Positions 33,350 to 46,886 of a stretch of 64,000 nt of DNA are shown here, piece by piece (the stretch's first letter is position 1; every line of letters begins with the position of its first letter). The DNA is from Sebastes aleutianus. Its lineage: Eukaryota > Chordata > Actinopteri > Perciformes > Sebastidae. The notes below the pieces were generated by a model that was given only the letters and a program-made list of their open reading frames with translations, had not been told where the DNA came from and did no database searches. A program made the position numbers and the translations under genes. The DNA is taken from NCBI GenBank assembly GCA_916700875.1, contig CAKAKS010000066.1, positions 20,017,490 through 20,081,489 on the forward strand, in the 5' to 3' direction.

Positions 33350-36300
33350 AAGCAGAGGTGATTTGACTATAGGGCCGGGGCTGTTTGAAGAGCTGCTTCA
33401 GACACACACATATCCCAAATAATTTCAATGCATCTCAATGAAGAGTCCTCAACGTGGACGCAGCTGTCACAGACACATGCACATATTAGACACTCACACA
33501 CACGCAGAGCTGTCTCTTCAATAAGTCTGTATTATGTGTGTGACCGAGAAGAGCATGGCCACGAGCACCTCTTTGTTTCAAGACAAAGAGCGGGTCAAAA
33601 ACATCATTAGTCTGAGGCTGCAGGACACACACCCTCTCACACACTGTTTTCCAGATGCTAATACTATTGCCAGTAGGGGTTTGTGGGCCACAGTGAGGCA
33701 ATCACTGAACACACAGTAGGAAGAGCATCACTTCTCTCTGACACACATGCACACACAGCAGCGGCAGCATTTCTACCCCAAAAGAAGGATATTGAATTTT
33801 TATAAGAGTGGCAAAATAAAAATCAGAGGCGAGGTGAGGGGGAGAGGAGAATAAAAAGCGAAAAATAGTGTACACATCTTTTGTCCAGCTTGTATAAAGG
33901 CACAAAAGGGAGTCCTCTCTGTAACCTTGTCCTCGCCAGTCAAGGTATAAATCACTGTAAATTGTGTTTGTTCACACTAACCCAACCTTGGTGTGGCGTG
34001 GAACCGTGCAGTCAGCACCTATATGTGCACATAACCTCTCACACAGCAGGCTGACCTCTCTCCTCTCTTAACTCCTCTTAACTGACATCAGCTTCACGTA
34101 AAGCTCTGACATCAGCTTTTAGAGGCCAGAATATCTAATAAAACCACTGTTGCGTCTGCCTCTTTTGCCTCAGCTGTTATTGATGCATTTGCAGCATCAC
34201 CATGTAGCAGCCAATAAAGAAACTCTGCTCTCTCGCACTTTTCTTTATTCTCTTTCTCTCTCTGCATGACTGCATGGTGTAATCCCGGTCAGCCCAGAGG
34301 AATGTTCCGGTGTTGTTCTGGTGTCTGAGCCTGTATACACACACACACACACCGCACTGGTAAAGCAAAGGACAGCGTTCCAACACATACACACAAAGCG
34401 AGGTTGTGCTACTTTAAAGCGCCACAGAGCAGAGCGTCAGGGCCGAGTGGAAAACCACAGGATAGGGGGTGATGACAAAGAGATGTTACACCTCTCCTCT
34501 CCTCCCCTCCCCCATCGTTCATTCCCAGGCATCAAGGTCGGGCCGTGTTACAAATGAAGCACTGCTCCACCCCTCTTCTATCCACTCTACACACACTCTC
34601 ATAAACACACACAAACACACACACAGGCGGATGAACGCCCGCTGCTGTAACTCACTTCTTGCTGTGACATCATTAATACGACATACTGTCCACAGTGACA
34701 TCATTAATAAGAGCTGGGGTGCTGACTCTTCCTTAATGGCTCTCTAAATATGACAGGTTTGACTTACTGTCCATGTGGTGGTCCTGTGTGTGTGTGTGTC
34801 TAGCAGGGAGGCCTGTGCATACACTGGTGCCTGATTTACACTGCAGGCTGCTGTTTGCAGGGTGCAAGCAAATGTCAGCCAGAGCAGGCTCCCTGTCTTT
34901 TTTTTAAGCAATTAGGGAAACAGTTTCTGTCCCACCCTGCGACACATCCTCACACACAGACACACACACTCGTAGTTTCCTGGTTGACGGCCTACACTGA
35001 GCAGAAGATGGATTCTGAATAATTAGGGAGATAATTGCCCAGGCGGGGGAGAGAGAGAAGATCAATGGCTGATCTTTGAAGGAGTTTGTGTGTGTTCTTG
35101 TGTGTGTGGGGGGGAGGAGGGCAAATATATGTATCGACGGTCGAAGTGTTCAGTTTAGGTGTTGCTGTTTTAGATGGTGGAAATGTCAAGTAGAGGCCAA
35201 AACGCCTACACAACCTTAAACAATCTGGCTCAGTGACACCATAAAAAGTATTATGTACACTGCGACAGTGACCTACATATGAATATATGTATATATAAAT
35301 AGAATAAATATATATGGCAGTAAAAACGATAGTCGGTGATGGTGGTGTCACAGAAGTAAAACGTGTTTTGAAGTAGTGTGCACATAAAAGGCAATGCTAC
35401 AGCGGAGGAGTGTTTCATCCTGTGTCTTTGTTCAGCCTGACATCAGTAGAAACAGACTTCCTTGCCTTTGTTTGGCAGAGGGGAGAGATGGAGTAGAAAA
35501 GAGAGTGATGCAGGTGGGGGGAGAGCGTGGCAGGTCAGACTGCACCTGCTAAGCAACGGATATATTGTCATGGCGAGGCTTCTTCTTTCCCTCGTTCTGT
35601 CTGACACACACACACACACACAAATCTCTGACAAAAGCTTGATCACAGCCTCCTGCTTCCTCTTAAACTTCCTCCAAAGCTTTGTCTCTCTCGCGCTCTC
35701 CCGCTGCTCTCTTCCTTCCTCTCCCCTCCTCCCTCAGACAAAAGGTGAGAGCACACGTCAGACTGACAATCAGACTGGAGCGTGCATATAATTAGCACAC
35801 ACACACCTGCTGACATACATGATGAGTTGCCAACACCATGGCGGCCAAACAATGAGCCTCGCTGACATTCATCTCCGTCATATTTATCTCCTGGCAGACT
35901 AGAAAAAAGCGGTCACCCCCGGCTATCTGGGAGTTCTTTTCTCCTCATTTTCTCTGTGCTGTGCATTTACATTTCAGTCCTTTAGTATTCACAGTCCCTG
36001 CATTTACAATCATTAATTTAGTATCTAGGCTACCAACAAAGGCAAACATCTGGGACAGCATCACTGTCATCCCTATTAATAGAAGTTGCTCTGCAGTGAA
36101 TAAAGAGTTATTATAATATACGGAGCGGACACGGAGGAAGGAAGAGAGGAAGGATAAGAGATATATTAAAGTCAGAGGGGGCAGCTGTGGGTGTAATGCA
36201 GCAGCAGATAGGAGGTGGCAGGTCGAAGCCTGGACGCATCTCCATATGAAAGGAGCTCTGTGCCACTCTAAACACTATGTATGCATTTGTAATGCAGCTC

Positions 36301-39300
36301 AAACAGAGGACTGGGAATTCATCCACCGCTGCGTGTGAGTGTGTACGTGTTTAAGCAGGTGCTCAGAGGACAAATAGTAATCAATCTGAATTCAACTAGT
36401 CCTGTCCCCACCTGGTACACAACATATCCACCGTCCCTGAATGGAGACAAGTCATCTTTCGAGCATCCATCGAGGCCATGTCATGCAAATAACAAAGGGA
36501 ACGGAGCCGTGATAACTAGGTGTCCACCCCTCTAATTACAGCTAAACTGATTGTAAGCGGTGACGTTGTGATGTCTAAATTAGCTTCTCACAGCATGCCA
36601 CCTTCGCTGTTTGAATGATAAAAGAGGAGACATCTCCAGCAGCGCAGGCCTGTCTGTCTTTGTGTCTCTCTGCCTGTCGGTTGATCCGTGATCTCCGACT
36701 GGAACGCTGCAGCTTACAGTAAAGCTGGCAGCTGACTGACAGCTTAAGTCAGAAACATGAAATATGTTATGTTTCAGCACCTCCCGACAGACGACACCCT
36801 GGGGAAGGATAGTTAACTTTAATGGTTTGTTTAGTTTGGAGACCTGTATGTGTGTGTACGTGTGTGTTTATTTTGAAGCGTGGGGGGCTTTTAAACTGTA
36901 ACGGGGCTGTGTGGGCTGATGACTTCACGCTCAGTTAATTGGCCAACTTGGTTATTTCCGTGCAACACTCACTTCCACAGGCAGACCTGGATCAACCACA
37001 CACACATATATATAGAATCACACACCTGCTAAAGGCTAAAGCTAAACATAAAGTCTGCTTTAGCCAGATGTTGCTTTCTCCTTCCAAGTTTTAATGCCCA
37101 GACAGGTGAGTATGTGTAAAAACAGTTGGAGAGAAACGCTGTCATGTTATCGTCAGGTGCTTAAATGACACAAAATCCCACTTTCTAGCCTAAAAAAACA
37201 CTTCTGTCTACAGAAAATGACAAAAGAGTGAACCACCGCTGCCAAATGGCTCCCTTCTAGCTCCAAAAAAGTGTTTTATGGATACAAGTATCCGGCTGGG
37301 GAACTTCATTCATTCATCTCCGAAGGCGTATGGCACATTTACTTTTCAGCAGCTGAAACATTTTCTGCAAAATGACATATCTGAGTTTTAAACAGCGCGA
37401 GCACTTCCACTGGAAACTCTATCAGCCTTGATGGGGAAACAGCTTTTTCAGGAGAGTAATAATACAACGTGCACAGACGACTGTGTGCAACATAAAGCGG
37501 GAAAAAATGTTAGTAACCACACACAGTGACAGGAATGAGAAATAACGCCATTATGTCTTCTCAGCAAAACACAGAGAGCCGTAATGGAATAATCCGCTAA
37601 ACGCATTAACTTAACATTACACTGTCACAAGGTGGTTGATATGCTATTAACTACTACCACTATTACTGAACTGTAGGGGCAGTGTGTTCATCAGTAGGGT
37701 GCTGCTGCTGCAGATGTAAAAGTCCTCGAGGATTTACACACATACACGCACACACACATACACACTGTGCAGTTTATTAGCTCGTTGTGTTTTTGCCTTT
37801 TTCTGTCCATAAACAGATCTGTCAGAACAACAGAACACAACAGACTGGTAAATCCAGTTATCCTCCATCCACAGAGGAAATGACCTGGACCAGGCCATCT
37901 GTGAGTGAAGTGTGTGTAAGAGTGTGTATCTGATCTGTGTGTGTGTGTGTGAGAAAACAAAACAGGGTGGGGATAAAGCAAAAGAGAGAGAGAGTTTGCC
38001 GCTGATGCTCATGTGTTATTCATGAGAGCGCAGAGAATTTGAGGAATAAAAGCTCTTTCAAACATTAAGCAAAAGAGGGGACAGCAAAGTAACGAAGAGT
38101 AGGGTGAAGAAGCAGCGAAGCTGAAAGTATGACTTCACTTGGCTTTTTGCTGTTTTATCTCTCTGCCTCCATCTTCTACCCTCCCTTGTGTTTCCATTCT
38201 GAGGCTGTCAGACGATGTAAGGGACTGAAAGAGTCCCAGACAACCAGAGGAGGAGGAGAGAGGCAGGGGAAGAAAGGGAAGCAGACAGGGGGAGAATTTG
38301 AGGAGAGGAGAGGAAAGAAGAGGAGCTGAACTGGAGTTGGATAAAAAGATTGAGGTTAGAGGACTGAAGGAGTAAAGAGGAGGCTCGGGGAGACAGATGG
38401 GCTAAATGAGGGGGGCAGTGTAATGTTCCAGGTGCCACATCTCTCAGGATGAAAACAGAGCAGGGGAAACACGTCGCTGTTGTCTCTCTGACTGACTGAC
38501 ATTTGAATAGAAAACTGACACCATATTGGTTGTATTAGCCTTTGGGAAGGCTTACCAATGGAGATAAACAAACAATTACACATTGTTGTACAAACACAAT
38601 GCATCCTAGTATGCAAATGTGATGAAAAACACTTACAAACAAGAGCGTACCTAATTACAAACACTGAATGTGTTAATTGCGCCCAACACTGATAGAGATC
38701 TCTTACCTGCGTGCAGTAATTACTAAACTATACTGGCCTTATTTTCATAAAACATGGAGGAATAATGAAGCAATTTTTTTAAATCATAAAGCTTATCTTG
38801 TCCCTTTTTTGAGCCGCTGTAATAAAAATGAGTAATTAATTAAATTCCCATTAGATTCCAGCAATTAATTTTCTTTCCCCCATAATGGAATTTTTAATTG
38901 CAGTGATTGGTCCCAAGTGGTTGCTGCAGGGCACATTTCCACAACAAATGTTCTTATTAAAGTTTTTTCCGAATATGAAAACAATGGTAAATGCAATTAA
39001 TTCACAGCCACTGTCAAACACAGATAAGGCCAAATAATGTCCTAATATGCAACTTTCATTAAAAGGGTAACGCCACTAATTTTACACTTCAAAGTCTGTT
39101 TACAGGTCTACAGGTCTACTACTACTGCTGCTGGTGTTGAAAAAGTTGTATAAAGCGTTTTGTGGCTCCAGAGAGAGCTGCACGAAATCTGATAAATCTG
39201 AGGGTGTGGAGTTAAAAAGAAGTGAGCTTAGCTGACCTCTGCACTCTGCTCCTCATCTGTGCTCGAGGCTGGCGCCCTGAGGCTACATTAGCCGCGAAGG

Positions 39301-39931
39301 CTGCGTTCCAGATGCAACTGGGAACTCAAAGATTTCTGACCTCCTACGTGTAAAGGAAGCAGTTGTCTGACATCACACAACAATGGAAGCGCACATTGTA
39401 AATGGTAAACCATCAACTAAAAAAAGGCAACATAAAGTATATTTGCCTGTATTTAATTAAAATAATACATACTATCATATAGTAAAAACCTGTTCTGCAT
39501 TGTGGGTAATGTAGGCAACAGGCTTTGACAAGTAAGAAGAATGTTTGGAATAAAAAAGACCAGTCTCTCTGGCTCTCATCGATATTGATCGGTGCAGTAT
39601 TCTTTAAAGAAGCCCCTCAAATAACAACACAATTTCAAGAAACATTATCTCGAAAGCACCTCAGTGCCTTTTTAATCACCTAAATGGGAACAACTGTGTG
39701 TGTAACAGCGAATGAGAGAACCTGTTCGGTGGCAAATGAAACAAACTGTTCTGCTTCAGGCTGTGCGGACCATTTTTCCATCTCATCACCACCAAAATAC
39801 TGAGTGCACTAAACCTGCGTCTGGAGCGCAGCGAGAGTGCGTCTGCGAGGTCAGTCCCATAAAAGTGCACCAGCAGGTGCCTGCTACAGTACATCACACA
39901 GAATTACACATTCAATCAGACCCCCCCCCAA

Positions 39932-39972
<41 letters not shown>

Positions 39973-41179
39973 AAATACACACAACACACATGCATGGTTG
40001 AGCTGATACATCCAGACGTCTGACTCCAGAGCTTCTAAGTGCTGCTCGTTTCCTTAAATCACCTCTGAGGGAGAGAAACGGAGAGACAGCGAGACTTCAC
40101 CCTTGTTTCTCCCTTTGCCCCCTTGAGTGTGAGATAATCCAGATCAAATAAGGAGTTGTATGTAATACACAAGGGGCAACATAACAGATATTTACACCAT
40201 TCATAAAACCCCAGAGGTAGGACGGATGAATATAGGAGCTCCAGACTCTCCAGATGTCTGTCTGATTAAGATGATACACTGTTATGCTTCTTGGTTCTGC
40301 CAGGGGGGTCTGGCGAGGACTTTACTACAAGCTCTCTGATTGGCTGGCCTCTGGGTGACCCGGAGCTGCTGGGAGTCTTGAGATGTCAGACGCGATTCTG
40401 AGGAGAGCTGCACACATGTAGTACCATGATGCTCTGAGGAGAGACTTTGGCACCCTTTTACAGATGGGGCAAAAAAAGTGGGTCAGGTGCCTGGCTGCTA
40501 TTGTTGGGGGGAAAGTGTGTCATTGTAACCATGGTTGCTCGTTTTTTTTCTCATCTCAGTGCTTCCAGGTGTATCAGCGCGGATTTGTACACTTCCTACT
40601 ACTGCTAAACCAGACGGAAGACCTGTTAACAGCAGCCCAGCGTAACCTCACCTAGCCCACATTTAACATACACACTGATCAAAGCATTTATCTACGAAAT
40701 CAAGTTGAACATTTTATTTCTAACGTGTTCCTGAGAGGCACACAGAGCCCACAGCGGTCTGTCTGTCTGACTGGTTTGTTTCAAATATTGACAGGAAGCC
40801 GTTAAGCGCCTCGGCTGAACCAGAGACCATCAGTAAATCAGAGGAGATACATACATCACAGGATATCTGACAACACGGACACAAATGTCAGATAAGAGGA
40901 GGTGGCAGTGAATAACGTACAGCAAACAACAACATCATTATTAGTGCTTGGTCATATTTTACAACGGCTGAAGAGGGGTGACGTGATGTGTGTGGGTGAA
41001 CATGAATGATGGCCGGAGCAGGTAGTGTGGCTCTTTGGGACAGAGCAGAGAAAAGACAATCAGTCCAGTCCTCCAGGAAAACAGAGTTGTATTGATGTCA
41101 CTGATCCAAAATACATAAGTAATACGGGATACTGCTAGCGGTCTACGAAAAGAGAAGGTAAAGGCGCTGAAAACAACAC

Positions 41180-41837
41180 TTAAAGCTGCAGTGGGTAGAA
41201 TTGGAGCAAGTAAGATTTAAAAAAAGGTATTTTTATAAAACGGTCACTATATCCTGACAGTAGTGCATGAGACTGGTAATCTGAAAAAAATGTGCCTCTG
41301 TGTCCTCCGGTGTTCCTAATGGCATCTGCAGGATTTCACAGACCGGAAGAAAACAACCAATCAGAGCCGAGCTGGAGTCTGCCGTCCTTGAGCAGCTGTC
41401 AATCACTCGCGAACTCCGATCAAACGATCAAACTAGGCAGCACTGATCAAATATGAATCAATATTCTGTTACTGTAATGCCTATTTCTCTCATATAAAAT
41501 GTTTTCAGAAACATCTTGCAGTACTGTTTAGCCGTAAAATTAGAAAGTTTGTGACCCGGCAGCCATGTTGAGATCAGTTGAGGAAATACCAACCACCGCC
41601 CACCAGCCAGCGCACAGCCAATAGGAACGCTCAATAGGAACTCACTCTCTGAAATGACCTGTGATTGGCCAAAGTCTCCCGTCACAGGCTAGATTTTTTA
41701 AAGCCTGAAAACAGAGCCATGAGGAGGTGCAGCAGTCTAGTTTTCTCTCAGAACACTTGAATTACAATATGCAGAAATGTTATTATGGATTTTTTGCCCA
41801 ATGATGCCAAAAAACGTTCTGCCTACTGAAGCTTTAA
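41180..41837. mobile_element. TTAA-flanked MITE (piggyBac-like target), 658 bp
   Basis: Left end TTAAAGCTGCAGTGGGTAGA; right end, inverted, TTAAAGCTTCAGTAGGCAGA; both begin with TTAA. The interior has no transposase. I recognise near-identical sequence from other percomorph genomes. Confidence 0.75.
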
Positions 41838-41885
41838 AAGAAAACAGTCTCTCTTTAAAAAATTGGCAAAAAAGGCTTCGTTTAG

Positions 41886-42083
41886 GGCGCCTGGGTTAGC
41901 TCAGTTGGTAGAGCGGGCGTCCATATATTAAGGCTTGGTCCTGACCGCGGCGGCCCGGGTTCGAATCCGGCCTGTGGCCCTTTCCGCATCCACTCTCTCT
42001 CTCCCCCCTTTCAAGACTCTATCCACTGTCCTGTCATAAAAATGGAAAAAGCCCCCAAAAAAATAACTTAAAAAAAAAAAAAA
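41886..42083 (+). mobile_element. tRNA-derived SINE, copy 2
   Basis: A box TTAGCTCAGTTGG at 41896-41908, B box GGTTCGAATCC at 41958-41968, CT-rich body and A-rich tail. Clear target duplication GGCTTCGTTTAG at 41874-41885 and 42084-42095. It sits 48 bp from the preceding MITE. Confidence 0.93.
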
Positions 42084-42433
42084 GGCTTCGTTTAGTGGCA
42101 CATATCCTAACGAAACACAAAAAGCCCTTCGCCTATGGCAGGCATTGCAATAGAGGTGATGACTGCGGTATTAAAGGACCATAAAAGTAAGATAGAAATT
42201 ATGTCTGCTATTGGCAATGTACAACTTGGTGCTATGAGTAGCTCTCGGCCACTTTCATTTTGCAAATTAGCTCTCAGAGGAAAAAAGGTTGGAGACCCCT
42301 GATATAGATAGATATTTAAGCCCTGAGGTTATCCTTAAGAAGGAAGGTCCCTCATAATAAATGATCATTTTAGGTCTGTTTGCTGATTAATGATTCATAG
42401 AGACAACCTTCATCCTCCTGTTTGTACCTGCTG

Positions 42434-42522
42434 TACCTCACATCAAAGTGTGTGATTGGCTGGTTTGTAGAGATAATACCCAGGGCACAGTGAGCCCGAG
42501 GCTGTCTTCACCTGAACGCAAT
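42434..42522. repeat. 88-bp dispersed direct repeat, copy A
   Basis: CACATCAAAGTGTGTGATTG ... CACCTGAACGCAATCACAA. Copy B lies at 44338-44426 in the same orientation with only a few mismatches. Confidence 0.85.
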
Positions 42523-43071
42523 CACAACTACTAATGATGGCCAACATGACTGAACAGAAGAAAACCCAAACAAACCAAAAATGAAGGAACTGTCTCTCTA
42601 AAAAGTGCAATGTATAAAACAACTCATCAACGGCCACTTATCACCACAAAGCATGGATTGCCACTGTTGTGCTATGTTACTGTTATCAACCGTGCTGCTA
42701 CAGTGAACATTATTGTTTGGTTCTGAAATTGCTGCATTGTGAATGACAGACAGGGCTGAAAAAAATAATTATGAGAATTTCCGCCTGCAGAGACCTCACC
42801 TCGTTGACATCTGTTTTGAAGCTTAATATTACAGTCTGTTTCTCCATTTACAGGTAGACATCTCAATCTATACATCAGTCTGTTCACATGACAATCTGAG
42901 TACCGTCCATCCATCCATCCATACATCCACATAAACATTCATAGGATCCGTCCATCCGTCCAGGCAGTGAGCTGTCCTCCCCCGGGGGAGGCTCAGCTGC
43001 CTCCTGCAGCCCTCAGACATGTTTTAATGGTGAGCCTGAACTATATAGGCTCCCCTGGCTCTGCTGAGACG

Positions 43072-43072
<1 letters not shown>

Positions 43073-43105
<33 letters not shown>
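43073..43105. repeat. (CA)n microsatellite
   Basis: CA repeat of about 33 bp. Confidence 0.94.
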
Positions 43106-43106
<1 letters not shown>

Positions 43107-44337
43107 CAAACACTGCATAAAATTGCATGTATATCAGCAGAGGTGACCTAACCAATGCCTCTGCCACATTTCTATTCCCCTATAGCCTCCCCCTTTCCCT
43201 TAATATTTATACACCATTTCTTTATTCAAATTCTAATTTCTACTTCCACATGAAACCCCTTTGTTGTTCTTTTTCATCTAAATCCCTGTAAACACTGGTT
43301 ATTTTCCCTCCGTAGCATCCTTTTTTGTGTTGTTCCTTCTTTTGTTCCTTATCTCTCTGCCCCCCAGCCAGTTCCTCCTTCTGGCTTTCCCTTTTCTTCC
43401 TCTTCTTCAACCCCACCCCTCTCCTTTCTGCCCTATCCCCCTTTTTTCCTCCGCTCTTACTCATTTTCGCATTTGCAGAATGTAATTTCGGTAATGTCAT
43501 GCTGCCCTGTAGCGGATGTCTTTGTGTAGATGAGAGTCGTGTGAGGACAGGATGGGTGCGAGACAGACTCAGAGAGAGAGGAAAAAGTAAACTGTGATCA
43601 GCACAGATGGAAGGACACCTGGTCTGTAATGGTGTTTTCAGATGTTCCCGTCTCTTTCTCTCTCTTTCATGCCCTCATGCAAGCGCACAGACACACACAG
43701 TTACTTCAGAGAGGCAAACCCGGGCACAACATGAAGGAGCATCCTCCTCCTCCCATGGTGCAATGGAGGCAGAGTGACGGATGGGATGGGGAAAAATGGG
43801 AGAGAGATAAAACGACAATATGCAGCCATGGAGACAGGTCCAAAAGGGGGGAAGAAGGGAGTCACACAGAGAGAGAGTGGGGTACAGACAGGGAGTGGTT
43901 CACACATTTGGCAAGTGAAAGTAGCTGTGATGAATCCAGCAGAGTGGCCTTATCTGTGTTCAGTTGCGGTGAGTGTGGTCCTGTGAGGCTGAGAGGGAGC
44001 AGGTCTGTACAGCTACAGGGCAGACTGGGAGATTAGTATTTAGGCCAAGAGAAGCGCTCGTAGTCCACCTCAGGGGGTGAACCTGAACCTGAGCTGTGTG
44101 AGGATTCTTGTGATGCTGTGTTTGAAGTCCAACTTCTATTTAAATACAGTCACAGAAAAGGCTCCACATAGTTCTAAGGGGAAAGATGAAAGGCGTCAAA
44201 ACTTGAATGTGATGCAGGCGAGAGCATTTAATTACATTTTTGGCTAAAAAAAAGGAAAAGAAACAAAACCCATGTGAGAGACTTTGCAACTGGACTCATC
44301 ACATACTGGAGGCTGATGCTCTCCATCTGATGTTAAC

Positions 44338-44426
44338 ACACATCAAAGTGTGTGATTGGCTGGGTTGTAGAGATAATACCCAGGGCATAGTGAGCCCAAG
44401 GCTGTCCTCACCTGAACGCAATCACA
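44338..44426. repeat. 88-bp dispersed direct repeat, copy B
   Basis: Near-identical partner of 42434-42522, 1.9 kb apart. Confidence 0.85.
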
Positions 44427-44678
44427 AGTTAGACATATGCACTGGCTAAGCTAAGCTGGCCTTCTTTTTACAGTTTAGTAACGTAAAACATTAAAGGAGT
44501 AGTTCAATAAATTTAGAAATACACTTTCGCTTTCTTGCCTAGAGTTTGATCAGAAGATCGATAACAATCTTATCTGTGTCTGGTCATTATAAACTGGAAC
44601 TAGGAGACAGTTAGCTTTCCATAACAACTGGCCGATCCAAAGTTCACTATCAACATGTTATATCTTGTTTGTTTAATC

Positions 44679-45101
44679 TAGTGCTGACCCGAATGCTTCA
44701 AAGCTTCGAATGTTGCCATGGTAATCAACCTCCAAATCAGTATTTGATTGCTTTGTTTTTTAATATATATATATATACAGTATAGGCAAATATAAATATG
44801 TACTAATAATGTATAAATTTTGAAATAGCCCATGAAATCAGGAATAATCCCACAACATTATTTATTATTCATATTCAACATTAATGATTATTAGTTATTG
44901 TCAGAGGGATATCACTGTTTGTTGTGTGTAGAGGTGCGTGTGTGTACAGTAGTATGGCATCAGCATTGACACGGGGGAGATGGAGAAAGACAGACAGAAG
45001 AACATGTAAGCCTGCTGCGCCACACCATGAAGCTTCGAATACCTTTGAATATTTCTCACCGAAGCTTTGTAGCCCAAAAACTGGTATTCGGGACAACCCT
45101 A
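44679..45101. mobile_element. hAT-like MITE, 423 bp, with perfect 8-bp target duplication
   Basis: Ends TAGTGCTGACCCGAATGC and, inverted, TAGGGTTGTCCCGAATAC. GTTTAATC is duplicated at 44671-44678 and 45102-45109. No transposase. Confidence 0.88.
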
Positions 45102-45301
45102 GTTTAATCTGTACAAAAATGATAAATTGTAGTCGTCTGAGGGGTTACGTCCAGGAGTATTTTTGGCCAGGAGTAGTGACATAACCCTCTGTAAAACTGT
45201 CGTACATGTGTAAAAACATCAAGTTGTGGATTGTATGAATTAAACAAATGATAGAATTTGTTACCTTTGGAGAGTAGCTGTTTCCAGTCTTAATGCTAAG
45301 T

Positions 45302-45549
45302 AAGGGATAATGTACAGCGAGCCAACAATGACCGGCTCGCTGTACATTATCCCGCTTATTACACGGTTACTTACTTAAGAAATCAATAATTTGACACAGA
45401 AATGGTCCTCGAGGGGTCCGACGTCAGAACTGTGTCCATAGCAACTGTCTGTTTTACATAGTAGTGGTCTGCTTTAAAGAAATAACAGACCGTACAATGC
45501 TGTGATTAACCAATCAGAATCAAGTATTCAACAAAGCCGTGTAATAAGC
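45302..45549. mobile_element. MITE with two nested perfect inverted repeats
   Basis: A perfect 20-bp hairpin (GGGATAATGTACAGCGAGCC, 45304-45323, against 45334-45353, 10-base loop) is followed by a perfect 13-bp pair GCTTATTACACGG (45354-45366) and its complement (45537-45549). It recalls a common percomorph repeat; it lies inside repeat R. Confidence 0.7.
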
Positions 45550-45676
45550 TAGATAACCGGGTGCTGGCAGTAGCCTGATATTGAACCCACAGATATGAGA
45601 GAGGTATCAATCTTCTCATTTAACGCTTGACAAGAAAACGAATAAGCATACTTCCAAAAATGTCAAACTATTGCTT

Positions 45677-46847
45677 GAAGGACTTATGATATAATGTAAC
45701 ATTAGACTCCATAAACCTAAATGGAGGCCGCTGCAGTCCGACTTCAATGTGCAATTTTTACATACGAATATTGTATAAATATGTATAAAGCAAAACTTTG
45801 ATATCAACATGTTAATAATTAAAGTTTGCATTTACTTCAAGTAAGAAAATATGATGGCTTCAATCCTCAATGAAAATGAGAAGGAGGAGGAGAAGGAGGA
45901 GGAGGAAGAGGCGTGGTGAATTTTCAAACAATATGTTAGTTCTCAGGAGAGACGGGGCAGTGCAGCCCAGCAGGCAAACACACAGCAAAGCCCGTTTCCA
46001 GTAGTTCAAATGAGGTTGCTGACACCATGCATGTCAATGAGGAGAGGCTGAAGCCCAAGTGAAGCCCAAACACACTCAAATACACACATGATGCACACAC
46101 ACACACACACAGAGAGAGCAAATAAACAAGAACACACACACACACATAGAATATCTGGTAACTCACAGAAATACCCACACATACAATTATATGCACACAT
46201 CCCTATCTCATTTCAGTCACTTAGGAGCAGATTCACTATAACATAGCCTACAGAGGTGTCATTAACATTTCAAACATGTAAAATTATGCAAACACCCCAC
46301 CGCGCTGTGGGGCCAAGCAGCTCTGCTCATTTAACACACTCCTCCAGTCGCTCAGACGGAACCGTTCTCTCATGCGTCAGTGTTCCACGGTTTTACGAAA
46401 ACAAACATCTTGTCAACATCGTGCACTCTCACATTTACATTAATACACATGCAGACAAAAAATAGCACAGCCAAGGAAAACCAATCTCAGAAAAAAAAAA
46501 CACATTGACATCTCACACATGAAAGATGGTATCAATGAACATTTTCTGCTTCCATCATCTTTCCTGGCCCTCTTGGATAGACTGTCGAGCCTTGATGCCC
46601 AGCAAAACCAATCTGCTCTTATTTCATTTCATCCCAATCTATTCTTTTGCTTGGGTGAACTGACCATATCGCGTGTGTGTGTGTGTGTCTTTATGTGTGT
46701 GTGTCCATCACGCCCAGTGGAGGTCTATGTGCAGGGCCTCAGAATATGAGGTAATCAATCACATCATACTGCCTTAGATTAGAGCCACATCGATCTGGTC
46801 TCAGCTCTGACAAACAGCCTGACCTAGAATACATCCACCTGGACAGG

Positions 46848-46886
<39 letters not shown>

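Larger units (their letters stand above)
32260..41170. other. Intergenic, no gene
   Basis: Microsatellites at 33111-33166, 33273-33347 and 39937-39970. A distinctive non-repetitive AT-rich block lies at 38650-39060. No supported exon; open frames are short or repeat-driven. Confidence 0.6.
44491..45676. mobile_element. Foldback repeat family R (host), interrupted by two younger insertions
   Basis: The left arm begins TTAAAGGAGTAGTTCAATAA and runs GATCAGAAGATCGATAACAA. The right arm at about 45590-45676 is its inverted counterpart (ATCAATCTTCTCATTTAACG ... AAACTATTGCTT). The host is split by an hAT-like MITE (44679-45101) and a second MITE (about 45302-45549). Confidence 0.7.

Noticed and set aside
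41886..41968. tRNA gene with A and B boxes (also 48983 and 32247)
   Set aside because: The boxes are 49 bases apart, there is no proper acceptor-stem closure, and all three copies carry the same non-tRNA body, A tail and target duplications, so they are SINEs.
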